A DNA stretch of 64,000 nt from Geomicrobium sediminis (GTDB lineage Bacteria > Bacillota > Bacilli > Bacillales > Marinococcaceae), in NCBI RefSeq assembly GCF_016908595.1, contig NZ_JAFBEC010000003.1, positions 344,209-408,208 of the forward strand. Reading direction: 5' to 3'. The position numbers and the translations under genes are program-made. Shown in pieces: positions 7,873 to 17,052 of this stretch (the stretch's first letter is position 1; the number at the start of each line of letters is the position of its first letter). Under the pieces are notes generated by a model. The model was given only the letters and a program-made list of their open reading frames with translations. It did not search any database and was not told the origin of the DNA.

Positions 7873-9282
7873 ATGAAAGAAGCAAAGCAACCGACATTGC
7901 TCATAGCGTTATTGCCAATTGCTTTTATGATTGTTGCATTGGTCGTTGCGATTGGGGGGTACGGTGCAGACCCACACTTTCCACTGTTTATTAGTGCAGT
8001 AGTTGCTGTCATCATTGCGATGGCTCTAGGTCACACGTGGAAAGCATTAGAATCGGGGATGTTAAAAGCTATTGGACTTGCCATGCAAGCGATCATCATT
8101 TTAATTATTATCGGAACGATTATCGCGTATTGGATTGCTGGGGGAATCGTACCAACGATGATTTATTACGGGTTGAGTATTCTATCTCCTGGCTATTTTC
8201 TTGTTGCTGCTTGTATTATCTGTTGTGTCGTTTCGTTAGCTGGCGGTAATGCTTGGACGGCTGCGGGTACGATTGGTATTGCTTTAATGGGTGTTGGTGA
8301 AGGACTCGGAATGAATCCAGCGATGGTTGCAGGTGCAATTATTTCAGGTGTTTACTTTGGAGATAAAATATCACCGCTCTCTGAGACGACGAACTTAGCG
8401 CCAGGGGTGCTCGGGGTGAATTTGTTTGAGCACATTCGTCATCTCCTTTATACGACGATTCCCGCACTGATTATTTCGTTGATTATTTATACGATCATGG
8501 GCTTTTTCTTACATCAATCTGGATCGGATACGTCTCAAATTGCTTATCTGCAACAAAATTTAACAGAATTGTTTACGGTCACACCGTGGTTACTTCTCGT
8601 TCCTCTGATCGTTATAATTCTCATGATCATGAAAACCCCTGCAATTCCGGCACTCGTCATCGGTTCAGTGCTCGGGCTAATCTGTGCTATTTTTGTTCAA
8701 GGGGTAGCGTTTGAAGATACAATCGGCATGCTTGTTGAAGGTTATGTCGTCGAAACGGGTGATGAGGCTGTCGATAACTTATTAACGAACGGTGGCGTTG
8801 AAGCGATGATGTGGACCGTTTCGTTAATTATCATTGCGATGAGTTTCGGGGGGATATTGGAATCCGCAGGGTTTTTCAAGGCGATCGTTGAAAGTCTGAT
8901 GCGTCTTGCGAAATCTACAGGAAGTCTAATTGCAACGACAGTTGCCACTGCGTTTGCATCGAATGTCGTTGGGTGTGATCAATATTTGAGTATTATTTTA
9001 CCGGCGCGAATGTATGAAGGTGAATACAGAAAACGTCGCTTGAAATTAAAGAACTTATCACGGACGGTTGAAGATGCAGGGACGATGACATCACCATTAA
9101 TTCCTTGGAACACGTGTGGAGCGTTTATGTTCGCAACGCTTGGTGTAAGCGCGTTTAGTTATGCGCCGTACGCATTCTTGGCGTTGTTAAGTCCGATTGT
9201 AGCGATTATTTATGGCTATATTGGCTTTACAATTGAGTATGAAGAGGATGAACCGACGACAGAAAGTAAGCAAGCTAGTTAG
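7873..9282 (+). CDS. NhaC-family Na+/H+ antiporter-like carrier
   Basis: Polytopic membrane carrier of 469 residues with about 11-12 hydrophobic segments. Family landmarks are GGNAWTAAGTIGIALMGVGEGLGM, the GAIISGVYFGDKISPLSETTNLAP stretch and SNVVGCDQYLSIILP near the C-terminus. NhaC proteins exchange Na+ for H+, but family members next to catabolic genes can carry organic substrates. The ATG at 7873 behind GGAGAGAAGG is the start; upstream in-frame ATGs would run through the 7742 hairpin and the sigma-54 promoter and are rejected. Its sigma-54 promoter links it to the regulator and the amino-acid genes that follow. I infer it imports the substrate of that pathway or balances its ions. Confidence 0.85.
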   Translation: MKEAKQPTLLIALLPIAFMIVALVVAIGGYGADPHFPLFISAVVAVIIAMALGHTWKALESGMLKAIGLAMQAIIILIIIGTIIAYWIAGGIVPTMIYYGLSILSPGYFLVAACIICCVVSLAGGNAWTAAGTIGIALMGVGEGLGMNPAMVAGAIISGVYFGDKISPLSETTNLAPGVLGVNLFEHIRHLLYTTIPALIISLIIYTIMGFFLHQSGSDTSQIAYLQQNLTELFTVTPWLLLVPLIVIILMIMKTPAIPALVIGSVLGLICAIFVQGVAFEDTIGMLVEGYVVETGDEAVDNLLTNGGVEAMMWTVSLIIIAMSFGGILESAGFFKAIVESLMRLAKSTGSLIATTVATAFASNVVGCDQYLSIILPARMYEGEYRKRRLKLKNLSRTVEDAGTMTSPLIPWNTCGAFMFATLGVSAFSYAPYAFLALLSPIVAIIYGYIGFTIEYEEDEPTTESKQAS

Positions 9283-9351
9283 ATAATTTATCAACAATTC
9301 TAACAATCTCTCTACTTTTTTAGTATACTGATAAAAAGGGAGAGTTTTGTT

Positions 9352-11448
9352 ATGTTAATGGAACAACTGCGACCAATTTACACCATTCCTGAACATTCCG
9401 ATGAAATAACAGAATACTTGCAAGAGTGCAAAGAGCCGTTCCTTTTCTTGGAAAAGGATAATCAACTGCAAGCCTACGTCGAGTTGAAAGATAGTGACGG
9501 CATTCAGTCGCGCAAAGACTTAGAGTTAGTTTCTACATCCATGCACAATGTCGGGGTGATTCAACCGGATCAATCGTTTACGCTTCCATTGATATTTCAT
9601 TTAATGGGTGAGCCGATTGTGATTGTTCATGATGAATCAGAGTCACCAATTGGATTCATTGAACGAGAAGATGTGTTAATTGAGCTGTTTCAACGAGAAC
9701 ATCATAACGCGAACCTACTAAAAATTCTGTTGTCTTCGATTCCAATGGGCATGTTCATCGTTGATAAAAACGAACGAATTATGAATAGTAATGATAAGGC
9801 GCTGCAGATGATTCGGTCGACACATAAACAAGTCGTCGGTAAATCAGCTGGTGAAGTGTTTCAACAAGATCACGTACATCGTGTGTTTACATACGGTGAA
9901 ACACTTCTAAATCAAATTCTCATTACAGATGAAATGGGCATCCTCGTCGACTATAGCCCGATTAAGAATGGAACCGGAGAAGTAGAAGGGGCAATAATCA
10001 TCGTTCAAGATCTGCCAATGGTTGAACAGATGGCAATGGAAATAGAATTTGTGAAAGACTTGAACCGGGACTTAAATGCGGTTTTGTCCACGATGTATGA
10101 TGAAGTGTTAATTGTTGATAAAGATGGCACATTGCTACGCCATAGCGACAAGTATATTGAAGGATTATGGCCTGATGGGATCGATGCGCTCGTTGGTAAG
10201 AATTTATTAGAAGTTGATTTACAAGGGTTACCTCCATCGGTGACAAAGCTCGTCTTAAAACAACAAAAGAAAGTGTCTGTCGTTCAAGAGATTCCTTCGG
10301 GTGACAAAGTGCTTGCGATTGGAAACCCCGTATTTAATGCAAGAGGAGAACTTGAACGAATTATTATTGCCTCAAGGGACATAACAGAGAATATTCAGTT
10401 GAAATCAGAATTGAGGCAAACGAAGGCCATCTCGAATCGTTATAAGGAAGAACTAGAAAGTCTAAAGAATCAACAAACCCCAAAGCATACGCTTATTTAC
10501 GCTAGTGAGAGAATGGAGAGAATCATGAAGAACATCGAAAAATTATCGATGTTCTCATCAACTGTCCTCATTCACGGGGAAACGGGTGTTGGAAAAGAAC
10601 TGATTGCGAAATCCATTCATGAGAAAAGTGCAAGAAGTAGTGAACCGTTTTTAGCTCTAAATTGTGGCTCTATTCCTGAATCACTCCTCGAAAGTGAGCT
10701 GTTCGGTTACACGAAGGGATCATTCACTGGTGCTGATTCAAAGGGAAAGCCGGGCTATTTTCAGCAGGCAGATCGCGGTGTGCTTTTTCTAGATGAAATT
10801 GGTGATATTCCAATGTCATTACAAGTGAAGTTGCTTCGTGTCTTGCAAGAAGGGGAAGTCGTGCCAATTGGTTCACAAACGCCAATTCCTGTTGATGTGC
10901 AGATTATTGCAGCCACGCATAGGAATTTGGATGAAATGGTACAAGAAGGTAGTTTCCGTGAAGATTTGTTCTACCGCATTAATGTCGTGCCCATCCATGT
11001 GCCACCATTACGAGAGCGACCTGATGATATACCACTGTTAGCGTACCACTTTATAAGAAAGCTAAATGAGCGTTATCAGATGCGCCATTCGTTCTCGCCC
11101 GATGCACTTAGCTTACTTGAGACGTACGCATGGCCTGGGAATATTCGCGAACTTCAAAATGTCGTTGAGCGATTGTTCGTGACTGCAGACGATGATTTAA
11201 TTTCTGCAGAAGCAGCTAGTCAATTTTTACGTGTCGAAAAAGTAATGAAACCGTCAGCAACATCACCGGTTTTGGCTTCTGTTATGCCTTTAAATGACGC
11301 AAAGCAACTCGTTGAGAACCAATTATTGCGTCTTGCGATGGAACAATTTAAGACAACGACAAAAGCTGCGAGAGCATTAGGGATTAGTCAATCGGCTGTT
11401 AGTCGAAAATGGGCAAAGCTACAAAGCGAAACATCTGCAAGAGAGTAA
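9352..11448 (+). CDS. Sigma-54-dependent transcriptional activator with two PAS domains
   Basis: Bacterial enhancer-binding protein of 698 residues. Residues 1-115 form an unassigned, possibly CBS-like, sensory part. PAS domains lie at about 120-225 and 235-348, followed by a short coiled linker. The AAA+ domain has Walker A GETGVGKE at 409-416, the sigma-54-contacting loop GSFTGA at 456-461 (usual form GAFTGA) and Walker B LFLDEI at 478-483. The C-terminal helix-turn-helix (TTKAARALGISQSAVSRKWAKL) resembles TyrR rather than the plain Fis type. There is no receiver domain, so it probably senses a small molecule. Sigma-54 promoters lie on both sides of its gene, before the carrier and before the aminotransferase, which are its likely targets. 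Confidence 0.9.
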   Translation: MLMEQLRPIYTIPEHSDEITEYLQECKEPFLFLEKDNQLQAYVELKDSDGIQSRKDLELVSTSMHNVGVIQPDQSFTLPLIFHLMGEPIVIVHDESESPIGFIEREDVLIELFQREHHNANLLKILLSSIPMGMFIVDKNERIMNSNDKALQMIRSTHKQVVGKSAGEVFQQDHVHRVFTYGETLLNQILITDEMGILVDYSPIKNGTGEVEGAIIIVQDLPMVEQMAMEIEFVKDLNRDLNAVLSTMYDEVLIVDKDGTLLRHSDKYIEGLWPDGIDALVGKNLLEVDLQGLPPSVTKLVLKQQKKVSVVQEIPSGDKVLAIGNPVFNARGELERIIIASRDITENIQLKSELRQTKAISNRYKEELESLKNQQTPKHTLIYASERMERIMKNIEKLSMFSSTVLIHGETGVGKELIAKSIHEKSARSSEPFLALNCGSIPESLLESELFGYTKGSFTGADSKGKPGYFQQADRGVLFLDEIGDIPMSLQVKLLRVLQEGEVVPIGSQTPIPVDVQIIAATHRNLDEMVQEGSFREDLFYRINVVPIHVPPLRERPDDIPLLAYHFIRKLNERYQMRHSFSPDALSLLETYAWPGNIRELQNVVERLFVTADDDLISAEAASQFLRVEKVMKPSATSPVLASVMPLNDAKQLVENQLLRLAMEQFKTTTKAARALGISQSAVSRKWAKLQSETSARE

Positions 11449-11469
11449 GTCATGCAGGTGTTTCGCTTT
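11423..11469 (+). terminator. Long hairpin at the end of the activator gene
   Basis: A 17-bp stem with one G-U pair (AAAGCGAAACA..TGCA pairing with TGCA..TGTTTCGCTTT) spans the stop codon of the activator gene. Only three T follow, so termination may be partial, but the hairpin separates the activator gene from the sigma-54-driven operon. Confidence 0.5.
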
Positions 11470-11490
11470 ACATGTATGCACTGAATCATT

Positions 11491-11510
11491 AATTATGCAA
11501 TTATGCATAA
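11491..11510 (+). promoter_or_regulatory. Candidate upstream activator site (TTATGCATAA)
   Basis: The perfect 10-bp palindrome TTATGCATAA at 11501-11510 is preceded by a further ATTATGCA half at 11492-11499. It lies about 40 bases upstream of the second sigma-54 promoter. The same half-sites form the inner arms of the 7742 hairpin before the first sigma-54 promoter. That shared motif and placement are what I would expect of the activator's binding site. Confidence 0.5.
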
Positions 11511-11549
11511 AATGAAGTGGATTTATGCGTGATTGAGTAAGGTTTTGTG

Positions 11550-11566
11550 TTGGCATAAGAATTGCA
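11550..11566 (+). promoter_or_regulatory. Sigma-54 promoter of the aminotransferase operon
   Basis: TTGGCAT, five bases, TTGCA. The GG (11552-11553) and GC (11564-11565) are ten bases apart, as sigma-54 requires. It lies about 30 bases before the TAGGAGG site of the aminotransferase gene. Confidence 0.8.
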
Positions 11567-11607
11567 TTTTAACTAGGTATAGATTGCATACTTAGGAGGC
11601 GTTTTTC

Positions 11608-12966
11608 ATGGTTAAAACGGTAGCAAACGATGTTCATACATTAATTGAGCAAGATAAAAAGCATTATATTCATCCGACATCATCACCGAAGCTGCAACAA
11701 GAAGAAGGAACGCCGCTTATTTTCACGAGTGGCGAAGGTGTTTACGCCAACAGTAAAGACGGAAAGCGATATTTTGATGGGTTATCCATGCTTTGGAACG
11801 TAAATATCGGCCATGGTCGTAAAGAACTTGCGACAGCGGCTTATGAACAAATGACTCAAATGGCTTATGCTTCTTCCTTTAAAGGTTACTCAAATGAACC
11901 GGCGATTAAATTAGCAGAGAAATTAGCAAGCATCTCACCAGGCGATTTAAACGCAGTGTTCTACACGTCGGGTGGTTCAGAGTCAAATGATACGGCGTTT
12001 AAATTGGCACGGTTTTATTGGGCGCAAAAGAACAAACCAAAAAAGCGCAAGATTATTGCATTAGAAAATGCGTACCACGGTGTAACAATTGGTGCACAAA
12101 CGGCAACGGCAATCCCGTTGTTCCATAACTTCTCAGAGTCAGGGATTGCAGATGTTCTCCATGCGAAAGCTCATATTACTGCTTGTGAAAACGGTGACAA
12201 AAATGACCCGGATTATGAATCATCAATTCGCGCGACGATTGAGCGTGAAGGTGCTGATTCCATTGCTGCTGTTATATTGGAGCCTGTTCAAGGTTCTGGC
12301 GGTGTGTACATTCCACCTGCAGGATATTTGGAAGCAGTACGAGCATTGTGTGATGAGCATGAAATTTTGTTCATTGCAGATGAAGTCATTTGTGGGTTTG
12401 GACGTACAGGCAAGATGTTTAGTGTAGAGCATTGGGGAGTTACGCCAGACATGATGAGCATCGCAAAAGGAATCTCGAGTGGCTATGCCCAATTAGGTGG
12501 CGTCATGGTTAACGATGCAATTCATACGGTTATTAACGAATATGACGGTGTATTGGCTCACGGGTTTACGTACAGTGGACATCCGACGGCTTGTGCGGTT
12601 GCATTGAAGAATATTGAGATCTTAGAAAATGAGAAAATCGTAGAACATACTGCTCAGATGGAAAAAGAGTTACTTGCACAATTAAAGAAACTTGAAGAAA
12701 AACATGCTCACGTTGCCAATAGTCGTTCGATCGGTATGTTAGCGGCATTTGAAGTCGTAAAGAATGCTGAAACGGGAGAACGCTTCGCTGAAGATGTTGC
12801 ACCTGCAGTCAAAGTCGTTGATGAATGCTTTGAACGCCAACTCATTTTACGAGCATTAGGTCCCAATCGAGATGTAATTGCCATTGCACCGCCGTTAACG
12901 ATTACCAAAGAAGAGATTGCGGAAATGATTTCGATCATCGATGAGGCATTAACAGCCTCCTTTTAA
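11608..12966 (+). CDS. Class III (omega-amino acid:pyruvate type) aminotransferase
   Basis: PLP enzyme of 452 residues. Landmarks are the YFDGLSMLWNVNIGHG start, FYTSGGSESNDTAFKLAR for phosphate and cofactor binding, AVILEPVQGSGG, FIADEVICGFGRTGK and the Schiff-base lysine K287 in SIAKGISSGYAQLGG. Family members move the amino group of omega-amino acids or diamines (GABA, beta-alanine, putrescine, taurine) to pyruvate. The alanine dehydrogenase at the end of the operon would recycle the alanine, and the next-but-one gene is a semialdehyde dehydrogenase, so an omega-amino acid substrate is the best inference. It is the first gene of a sigma-54-driven operon. The precise substrate cannot be read from sequence. 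Confidence 0.88.
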   Translation: MVKTVANDVHTLIEQDKKHYIHPTSSPKLQQEEGTPLIFTSGEGVYANSKDGKRYFDGLSMLWNVNIGHGRKELATAAYEQMTQMAYASSFKGYSNEPAIKLAEKLASISPGDLNAVFYTSGGSESNDTAFKLARFYWAQKNKPKKRKIIALENAYHGVTIGAQTATAIPLFHNFSESGIADVLHAKAHITACENGDKNDPDYESSIRATIEREGADSIAAVILEPVQGSGGVYIPPAGYLEAVRALCDEHEILFIADEVICGFGRTGKMFSVEHWGVTPDMMSIAKGISSGYAQLGGVMVNDAIHTVINEYDGVLAHGFTYSGHPTACAVALKNIEILENEKIVEHTAQMEKELLAQLKKLEEKHAHVANSRSIGMLAAFEVVKNAETGERFAEDVAPAVKVVDECFERQLILRALGPNRDVIAIAPPLTITKEEIAEMISIIDEALTASF

Positions 12967-12988
12967 TCCATGAAAAGGAAGTGAGCGG

Positions 12989-14095
12989 ATGATTAAACGT
13001 TTAACGTTAGCAGGTTCTGCAAAAGAAATCGGTAAGAAACACGGTGAGCTTGGAAAAGAGCAAGTTGTTCAAAGTTTGGATTTATACGAGCGTCTTTTCC
13101 ATGGATACCAAAATATCACGTGGCAAGAAGCGCGTGAGCGGGCGCTCGTTCACGTAAAAGCGATTGAAAAGCACGATCCATCGATGTTAGAAGAAATTGA
13201 AGGTATTGCGTCAGGTGCTGGAGTTGATTTTGAAGACATTTTAGCGTTAAATGCGCGAAGTGAAATTGCTCTAGCGGGTAGTGGACCGAGTTTTTCGGAT
13301 GGTTGTACAGCGGTGTCTGTGTATCCGCCGTTAACCAATGACACGATCATTGCACAAAATTGGGACTGGAAAGGGGAACAAGAGAAAAGCTTGTTACTCC
13401 TTGATATCGAAGCGGTTAATGCGCCAAAAATTACGATGGTAACTGAAGGTGGCATGATCGGCAAAATTGGCTTTAATGAAGCGGGGGTTGGGATTTGTTT
13501 TAACGCTCTCATTACAGACAAAAAGTCTGATCAGTTGCCAATTCATCTCGGATTACGGGCAGTGCTCAATTCTTATAGTATGAGCGAAGCCATTGCGAAG
13601 ATTAAGCAAAAACAAATCGCGGCAGCAGCAAGTTTTCTTATTGGTTATGACAATGGCAAAGACGCTGGAATGAGTGTCAACGTTGAAGTATCACCTTTTG
13701 GAATGGATTACGTGAGTGGTGAAGACGGCAGGCTCGTTCATACGAACCATGTACTATCACAGAAAGTATTGCAAGATTTAATCGATATGAATGAGTTACG
13801 TTTTGAAGATTCAATGCTTCGTAAAAAACGTGCAGAACAGCTTATGCTCGGCGCGCTCGTTAATAATGAGCGTATTGATGAAGACACTTTTAAATCATGG
13901 CTAGGTGATACGTACAACGCACCGAATGCTATCAATCATTTCAAAAACGAAGCGGCACCCACACATCGTCAGATGGAAACGGTCTTTTCTGTTGTGATGA
14001 ACTTATCAAAGCGGACGATGGATCTTTGTGTCGGCAAACCTAGCGAAAATGAATTTGTATCGATTACTCAGGAGGGGCATTATGGCGTACATTAA
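12989..14095 (+). CDS. C45-family autoprocessing acyltransferase/amidohydrolase
   Basis: Ntn-hydrolase of 368 residues related to penicillin acyltransferase (AAT) and to insect Tan, which cleaves beta-alanyl amides. The self-cleavage site is visible as Gly105-Cys106 in SDGCTAVSV; the new N-terminal Cys is the nucleophile. The IAQNWDW motif about 20 residues later completes the pattern. The gene ends 14 bases inside the dehydrogenase gene, so the two are co-translated. In this operon it probably hydrolyses an amide and releases the amino compound used by the aminotransferase. The amide itself is unknown. An acyl transfer role cannot be excluded. Confidence 0.8.
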   Translation: MIKRLTLAGSAKEIGKKHGELGKEQVVQSLDLYERLFHGYQNITWQEARERALVHVKAIEKHDPSMLEEIEGIASGAGVDFEDILALNARSEIALAGSGPSFSDGCTAVSVYPPLTNDTIIAQNWDWKGEQEKSLLLLDIEAVNAPKITMVTEGGMIGKIGFNEAGVGICFNALITDKKSDQLPIHLGLRAVLNSYSMSEAIAKIKQKQIAAAASFLIGYDNGKDAGMSVNVEVSPFGMDYVSGEDGRLVHTNHVLSQKVLQDLIDMNELRFEDSMLRKKRAEQLMLGALVNNERIDEDTFKSWLGDTYNAPNAINHFKNEAAPTHRQMETVFSVVMNLSKRTMDLCVGKPSENEFVSITQEGHYGVH

Positions 14096-15494
14096 TGGAG
14101 AATGGTTGGAAACGACTGATCAAGAGAATGTGTATAATCCAGCAACAGGAGAGGTCATCGGCTCTGTCTCTATCGTTGGCGCAAACGAAACGAAAGAAGC
14201 GATTCAAGCTGCCAGTGAAAGCTTCAAAACGTGGCGTAAGCTACCAGGTGCAACAAGAGGTGCCTATATGGCAAAAGCAGTTGAAATTATGCGCTCTCGT
14301 GCAGACGAATTGGCTAATACGATTACAAAAGAAAATGGTAAGCCACTTGCTGATGCAAAAGGGGAAGTCACGAGTGGTATTAACTACTTAGAGTGGTATG
14401 CAGAAGAGGCGAAGCGTGTGTATGGCGATGTTGTACCAGCATCTCATGAAGACAAGCACCTTATGGTTCTTCGCCAACCTGTCGGAGTCGCAGCGGCAAT
14501 TACGCCATGGAACTTTCCTTTTTCAATGATTACGAGAAAAATTGCCCCAGCATTGGCTGCGGGGTGTACGGTCGTATTGAAGCCTGCACCGGCTACACCA
14601 CTTTCTGCGATTAACGTATTTGAATGTTTCCATGAAGCGGGAGTGCCTGCAGGAGTTGTGAATTTAGTCATTGGAGATGCAGAAGCGATTGGTAAAGAGA
14701 TGACGAGTAGCACAGATGTGAGTAAGCTGACGTTTACAGGTTCAACGGCTGTCGGTAAAATGCTTATGCGTGATTCAGCTGCAACGATGAAACGCATGAG
14801 TATGGAGCTTGGTGGTCATGCCCCTTTTATCATCTTTGAAGATGCCGATCTTGAAGCAGCGGCAAACGGTGTGCTCATGTCCAAGTTTAGAAATGCAGGT
14901 CAGACGTGTATTAGCACAAACCGTGTTTACGTTCAACAATCGGTTGCTTCAGAGTTTGGAGATCTTTTAGCGCGTAAAGTATCAGAGTTAACGGTTGGTG
15001 ATGGGACGAAAGAAGGTGTAGATGTCGGTCCTCTAATTAACGATGGTGCGGTTCAGAAAGTAAATGAACATGTTCAAGATGCTTGTTCTAAAGGTGGCAA
15101 AGTCTTAAGTGGAGGGAACATCATTGAAAGTGATGGGAATTTCTTTGAACCGACAGTCATTCAAGGTGCAACCGACACCATGCGGATTGCGACTGAAGAA
15201 ACGTTCGGACCGGTCGCGCCGATCTTCTCATTTGAAACGACGGAAGAAGTCATTGAACGGGCAAATAACAGCCGTTACGGATTAGCAGGGTATTGCTTTA
15301 CGAATGATCTTAGTCGTGCATATGAAGTGATGAATGAACTTGAATACGGCATTGTTGGCATTAACGACCCGACTCCAATTACCGTTCAAGCCCCATTTGG
15401 TGGAATAAAAGAAAGTGGAACAGGCAAAGAAGGCGGCAAATATGGGCTTGACGACTATCTTATCGAGAAATTTGTGTCCATAAAAACCAACTAA
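14082..15494 (+). CDS. gabD: NAD(P)-dependent succinate-semialdehyde-type aldehyde dehydrogenase
   Basis: Aldehyde dehydrogenase of 470 residues. It has the PWNFPFSMITRKIAPALAAGC segment, the nucleotide-binding FTGSTAVGK, the general base Glu242 in MELGGHAP and the nucleophile Cys276 in NAGQTCIS. The pattern matches the GabD/succinate-semialdehyde class best. The start is the ATG at 14082 behind AGGAGGGG, which overlaps the end of the C45 gene. It would oxidise the semialdehyde made by the aminotransferase to a carboxylic acid that enters central metabolism. Related omega-semialdehydes are possible substrates. Confidence 0.88.
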   Translation: MAYINGEWLETTDQENVYNPATGEVIGSVSIVGANETKEAIQAASESFKTWRKLPGATRGAYMAKAVEIMRSRADELANTITKENGKPLADAKGEVTSGINYLEWYAEEAKRVYGDVVPASHEDKHLMVLRQPVGVAAAITPWNFPFSMITRKIAPALAAGCTVVLKPAPATPLSAINVFECFHEAGVPAGVVNLVIGDAEAIGKEMTSSTDVSKLTFTGSTAVGKMLMRDSAATMKRMSMELGGHAPFIIFEDADLEAAANGVLMSKFRNAGQTCISTNRVYVQQSVASEFGDLLARKVSELTVGDGTKEGVDVGPLINDGAVQKVNEHVQDACSKGGKVLSGGNIIESDGNFFEPTVIQGATDTMRIATEETFGPVAPIFSFETTEEVIERANNSRYGLAGYCFTNDLSRAYEVMNELEYGIVGINDPTPITVQAPFGGIKESGTGKEGGKYGLDDYLIEKFVSIKTN

Positions 15495-15514
15495 CTCGTG
15501 ATGGAGGTTGCTTT

Positions 15515-17038
15515 ATGAGTCGTGAACTCAAAATCATCGTTAGGCAGACGACGTTTGCTGATATCGATCAGATCATTACTGTAAATGCGATTGGGTTTGG
15601 TATTCCTGAAATCGCTTTTAAGAGAAAACACTTTGAAAGCCAGCTGCGAACATTCCCTGAAGGCCAAGTCTGTGTCGAATACGACGGTAAGATTATCGGT
15701 TCTTGTTCAAGTTTAATTATCGATTTTGAAGATTATGGAGAAGACCATCGTTTTGAAGACATCGCCGATGACGGATATATTCGTAACCACAATCCGAATG
15801 GTCGACATTTGTATGGCATCGAAGTCGTCGTACATCCAGACTATCGCCATATGAAAATTGGCCGTCGCCTATACGAAGCAAGACAACGGATTTGCCAATT
15901 ATTTAATCTTGAAAGCATTTTGTTTGGCGGACGATTGCCGAACTATCATAAGTATGCGGATCAATTTAGCGCTAAAGAGTATGCTGAAGAAGTGATTAAG
16001 AAGAATATTTACGATCCAGTATTAACGTTTCAATTATCGCACGGATTCAAATTGCGAAAAGTTTTAGCAAGCTACTTGAAACATGACCGGGAATCGTTAG
16101 AATACGCGTCACTCATGGAATGGAAAAATCCTCATTATGTACAGCCTGATGAGGCGTTGTATCAACGTTCATTGCCTGTGACATTTGCAGCAAGCCAATA
16201 TGAACTATCTCCAATTTCATCTTTTGAAGATTTTGCGATTCATGTGGAGAATGACGTGCAAATCGCATTGGAACACCATGCGCAAGTGATCGTATTTCCA
16301 GAATTGATCACCTTGCAATGGTTATCGTTCAAAGAAGAAACCATTCCAAGCAAGCAAGCGAGAGCGATTGCTGAAGATTATGAGAACTACCGTTCATTGT
16401 TTCATACCCTTGCAGTTCGTTATAACATGAACATTTTTGCAGGTTCAACCTTTGTAAAAGACGAAGGAACGCTTAAAAATCGAGCACACCTTTTTCACCG
16501 TAATGGGACGGTTGATGTTCAAGACAAACTGCATATAACTATCGAAGAAGAACGAAAGTATGGTGTAGCTCCTGGAGATGAACTAAACATCTTTGAAACG
16601 GACTTTGGCAAGGTGTCGCTCATGTTAGGGTATGATTTGCAGTTCCCAGAAATTGTAAGGTTGGCAGTCGGACGTGGTGCACACTGGGTAGTCGTACCTT
16701 TCGCAGGCTCAACCCAAGCCTCGGCACTAGAAGTGGAGCGAATTGCCAAAGCACGCGCAATCGAAAACCAAATTTTTGTTGTCACATCGTCACTCGTTGG
16801 CAGAGTGCCAACTGTGAGTCATAGCAAAATGTATCATGGAGTAACAGGCATCTACTCGCCACTTGTATCGCAACTTTCAACTACCGGTGTGCTAATTGAA
16901 TCAAACGTTTCAACTGGAGATGTACTCGTTGCAACAACAGATAAAGAAGTGCTTCGCCGTGAGAGAATCAATGGTAGTTGGAGTCAGCGACGCCAGAGTT
17001 TGTATAAGGCATCTGATCTTGAAGTCGTTCATCCTTAA
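15515..17038 (+). CDS. GNAT acetyltransferase fused to nitrilase-fold domain lacking the catalytic Cys
   Basis: Two-domain protein of 507 residues, similar in layout to Bacillus YhcX. Residues 1-200 are a GNAT acetyltransferase with the acetyl-CoA region [20 protein letters not shown]. Residues 220-500 have the carbon-nitrogen hydrolase fold. The nitrilase Glu is E263 (VFPELITL) and the Lys is K338 (QDKLHIT). The position of the nucleophilic Cys in the usual CYDxxFPE motif is Gly372 (LGYDLQFPE, codon GGG). The hydrolase half is thus probably inactive or has another role, such as ligand binding for the GNAT half. It sits between gabD and ald, 20 bases after the former. Confidence 0.85.
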   Translation: MSRELKIIVRQTTFADIDQIITVNAIGFGIPEIAFKRKHFESQLRTFPEGQVCVEYDGKIIGSCSSLIIDFEDYGEDHRFEDIADDGYIRNHNPNGRHLYGIEVVVHPDYRHMKIGRRLYEARQRICQLFNLESILFGGRLPNYHKYADQFSAKEYAEEVIKKNIYDPVLTFQLSHGFKLRKVLASYLKHDRESLEYASLMEWKNPHYVQPDEALYQRSLPVTFAASQYELSPISSFEDFAIHVENDVQIALEHHAQVIVFPELITLQWLSFKEETIPSKQARAIAEDYENYRSLFHTLAVRYNMNIFAGSTFVKDEGTLKNRAHLFHRNGTVDVQDKLHITIEEERKYGVAPGDELNIFETDFGKVSLMLGYDLQFPEIVRLAVGRGAHWVVVPFAGSTQASALEVERIAKARAIENQIFVVTSSLVGRVPTVSHSKMYHGVTGIYSPLVSQLSTTGVLIESNVSTGDVLVATTDKEVLRRERINGSWSQRRQSLYKASDLEVVHP

Positions 17039-17052
17039 GGAGGATTAAGTTT

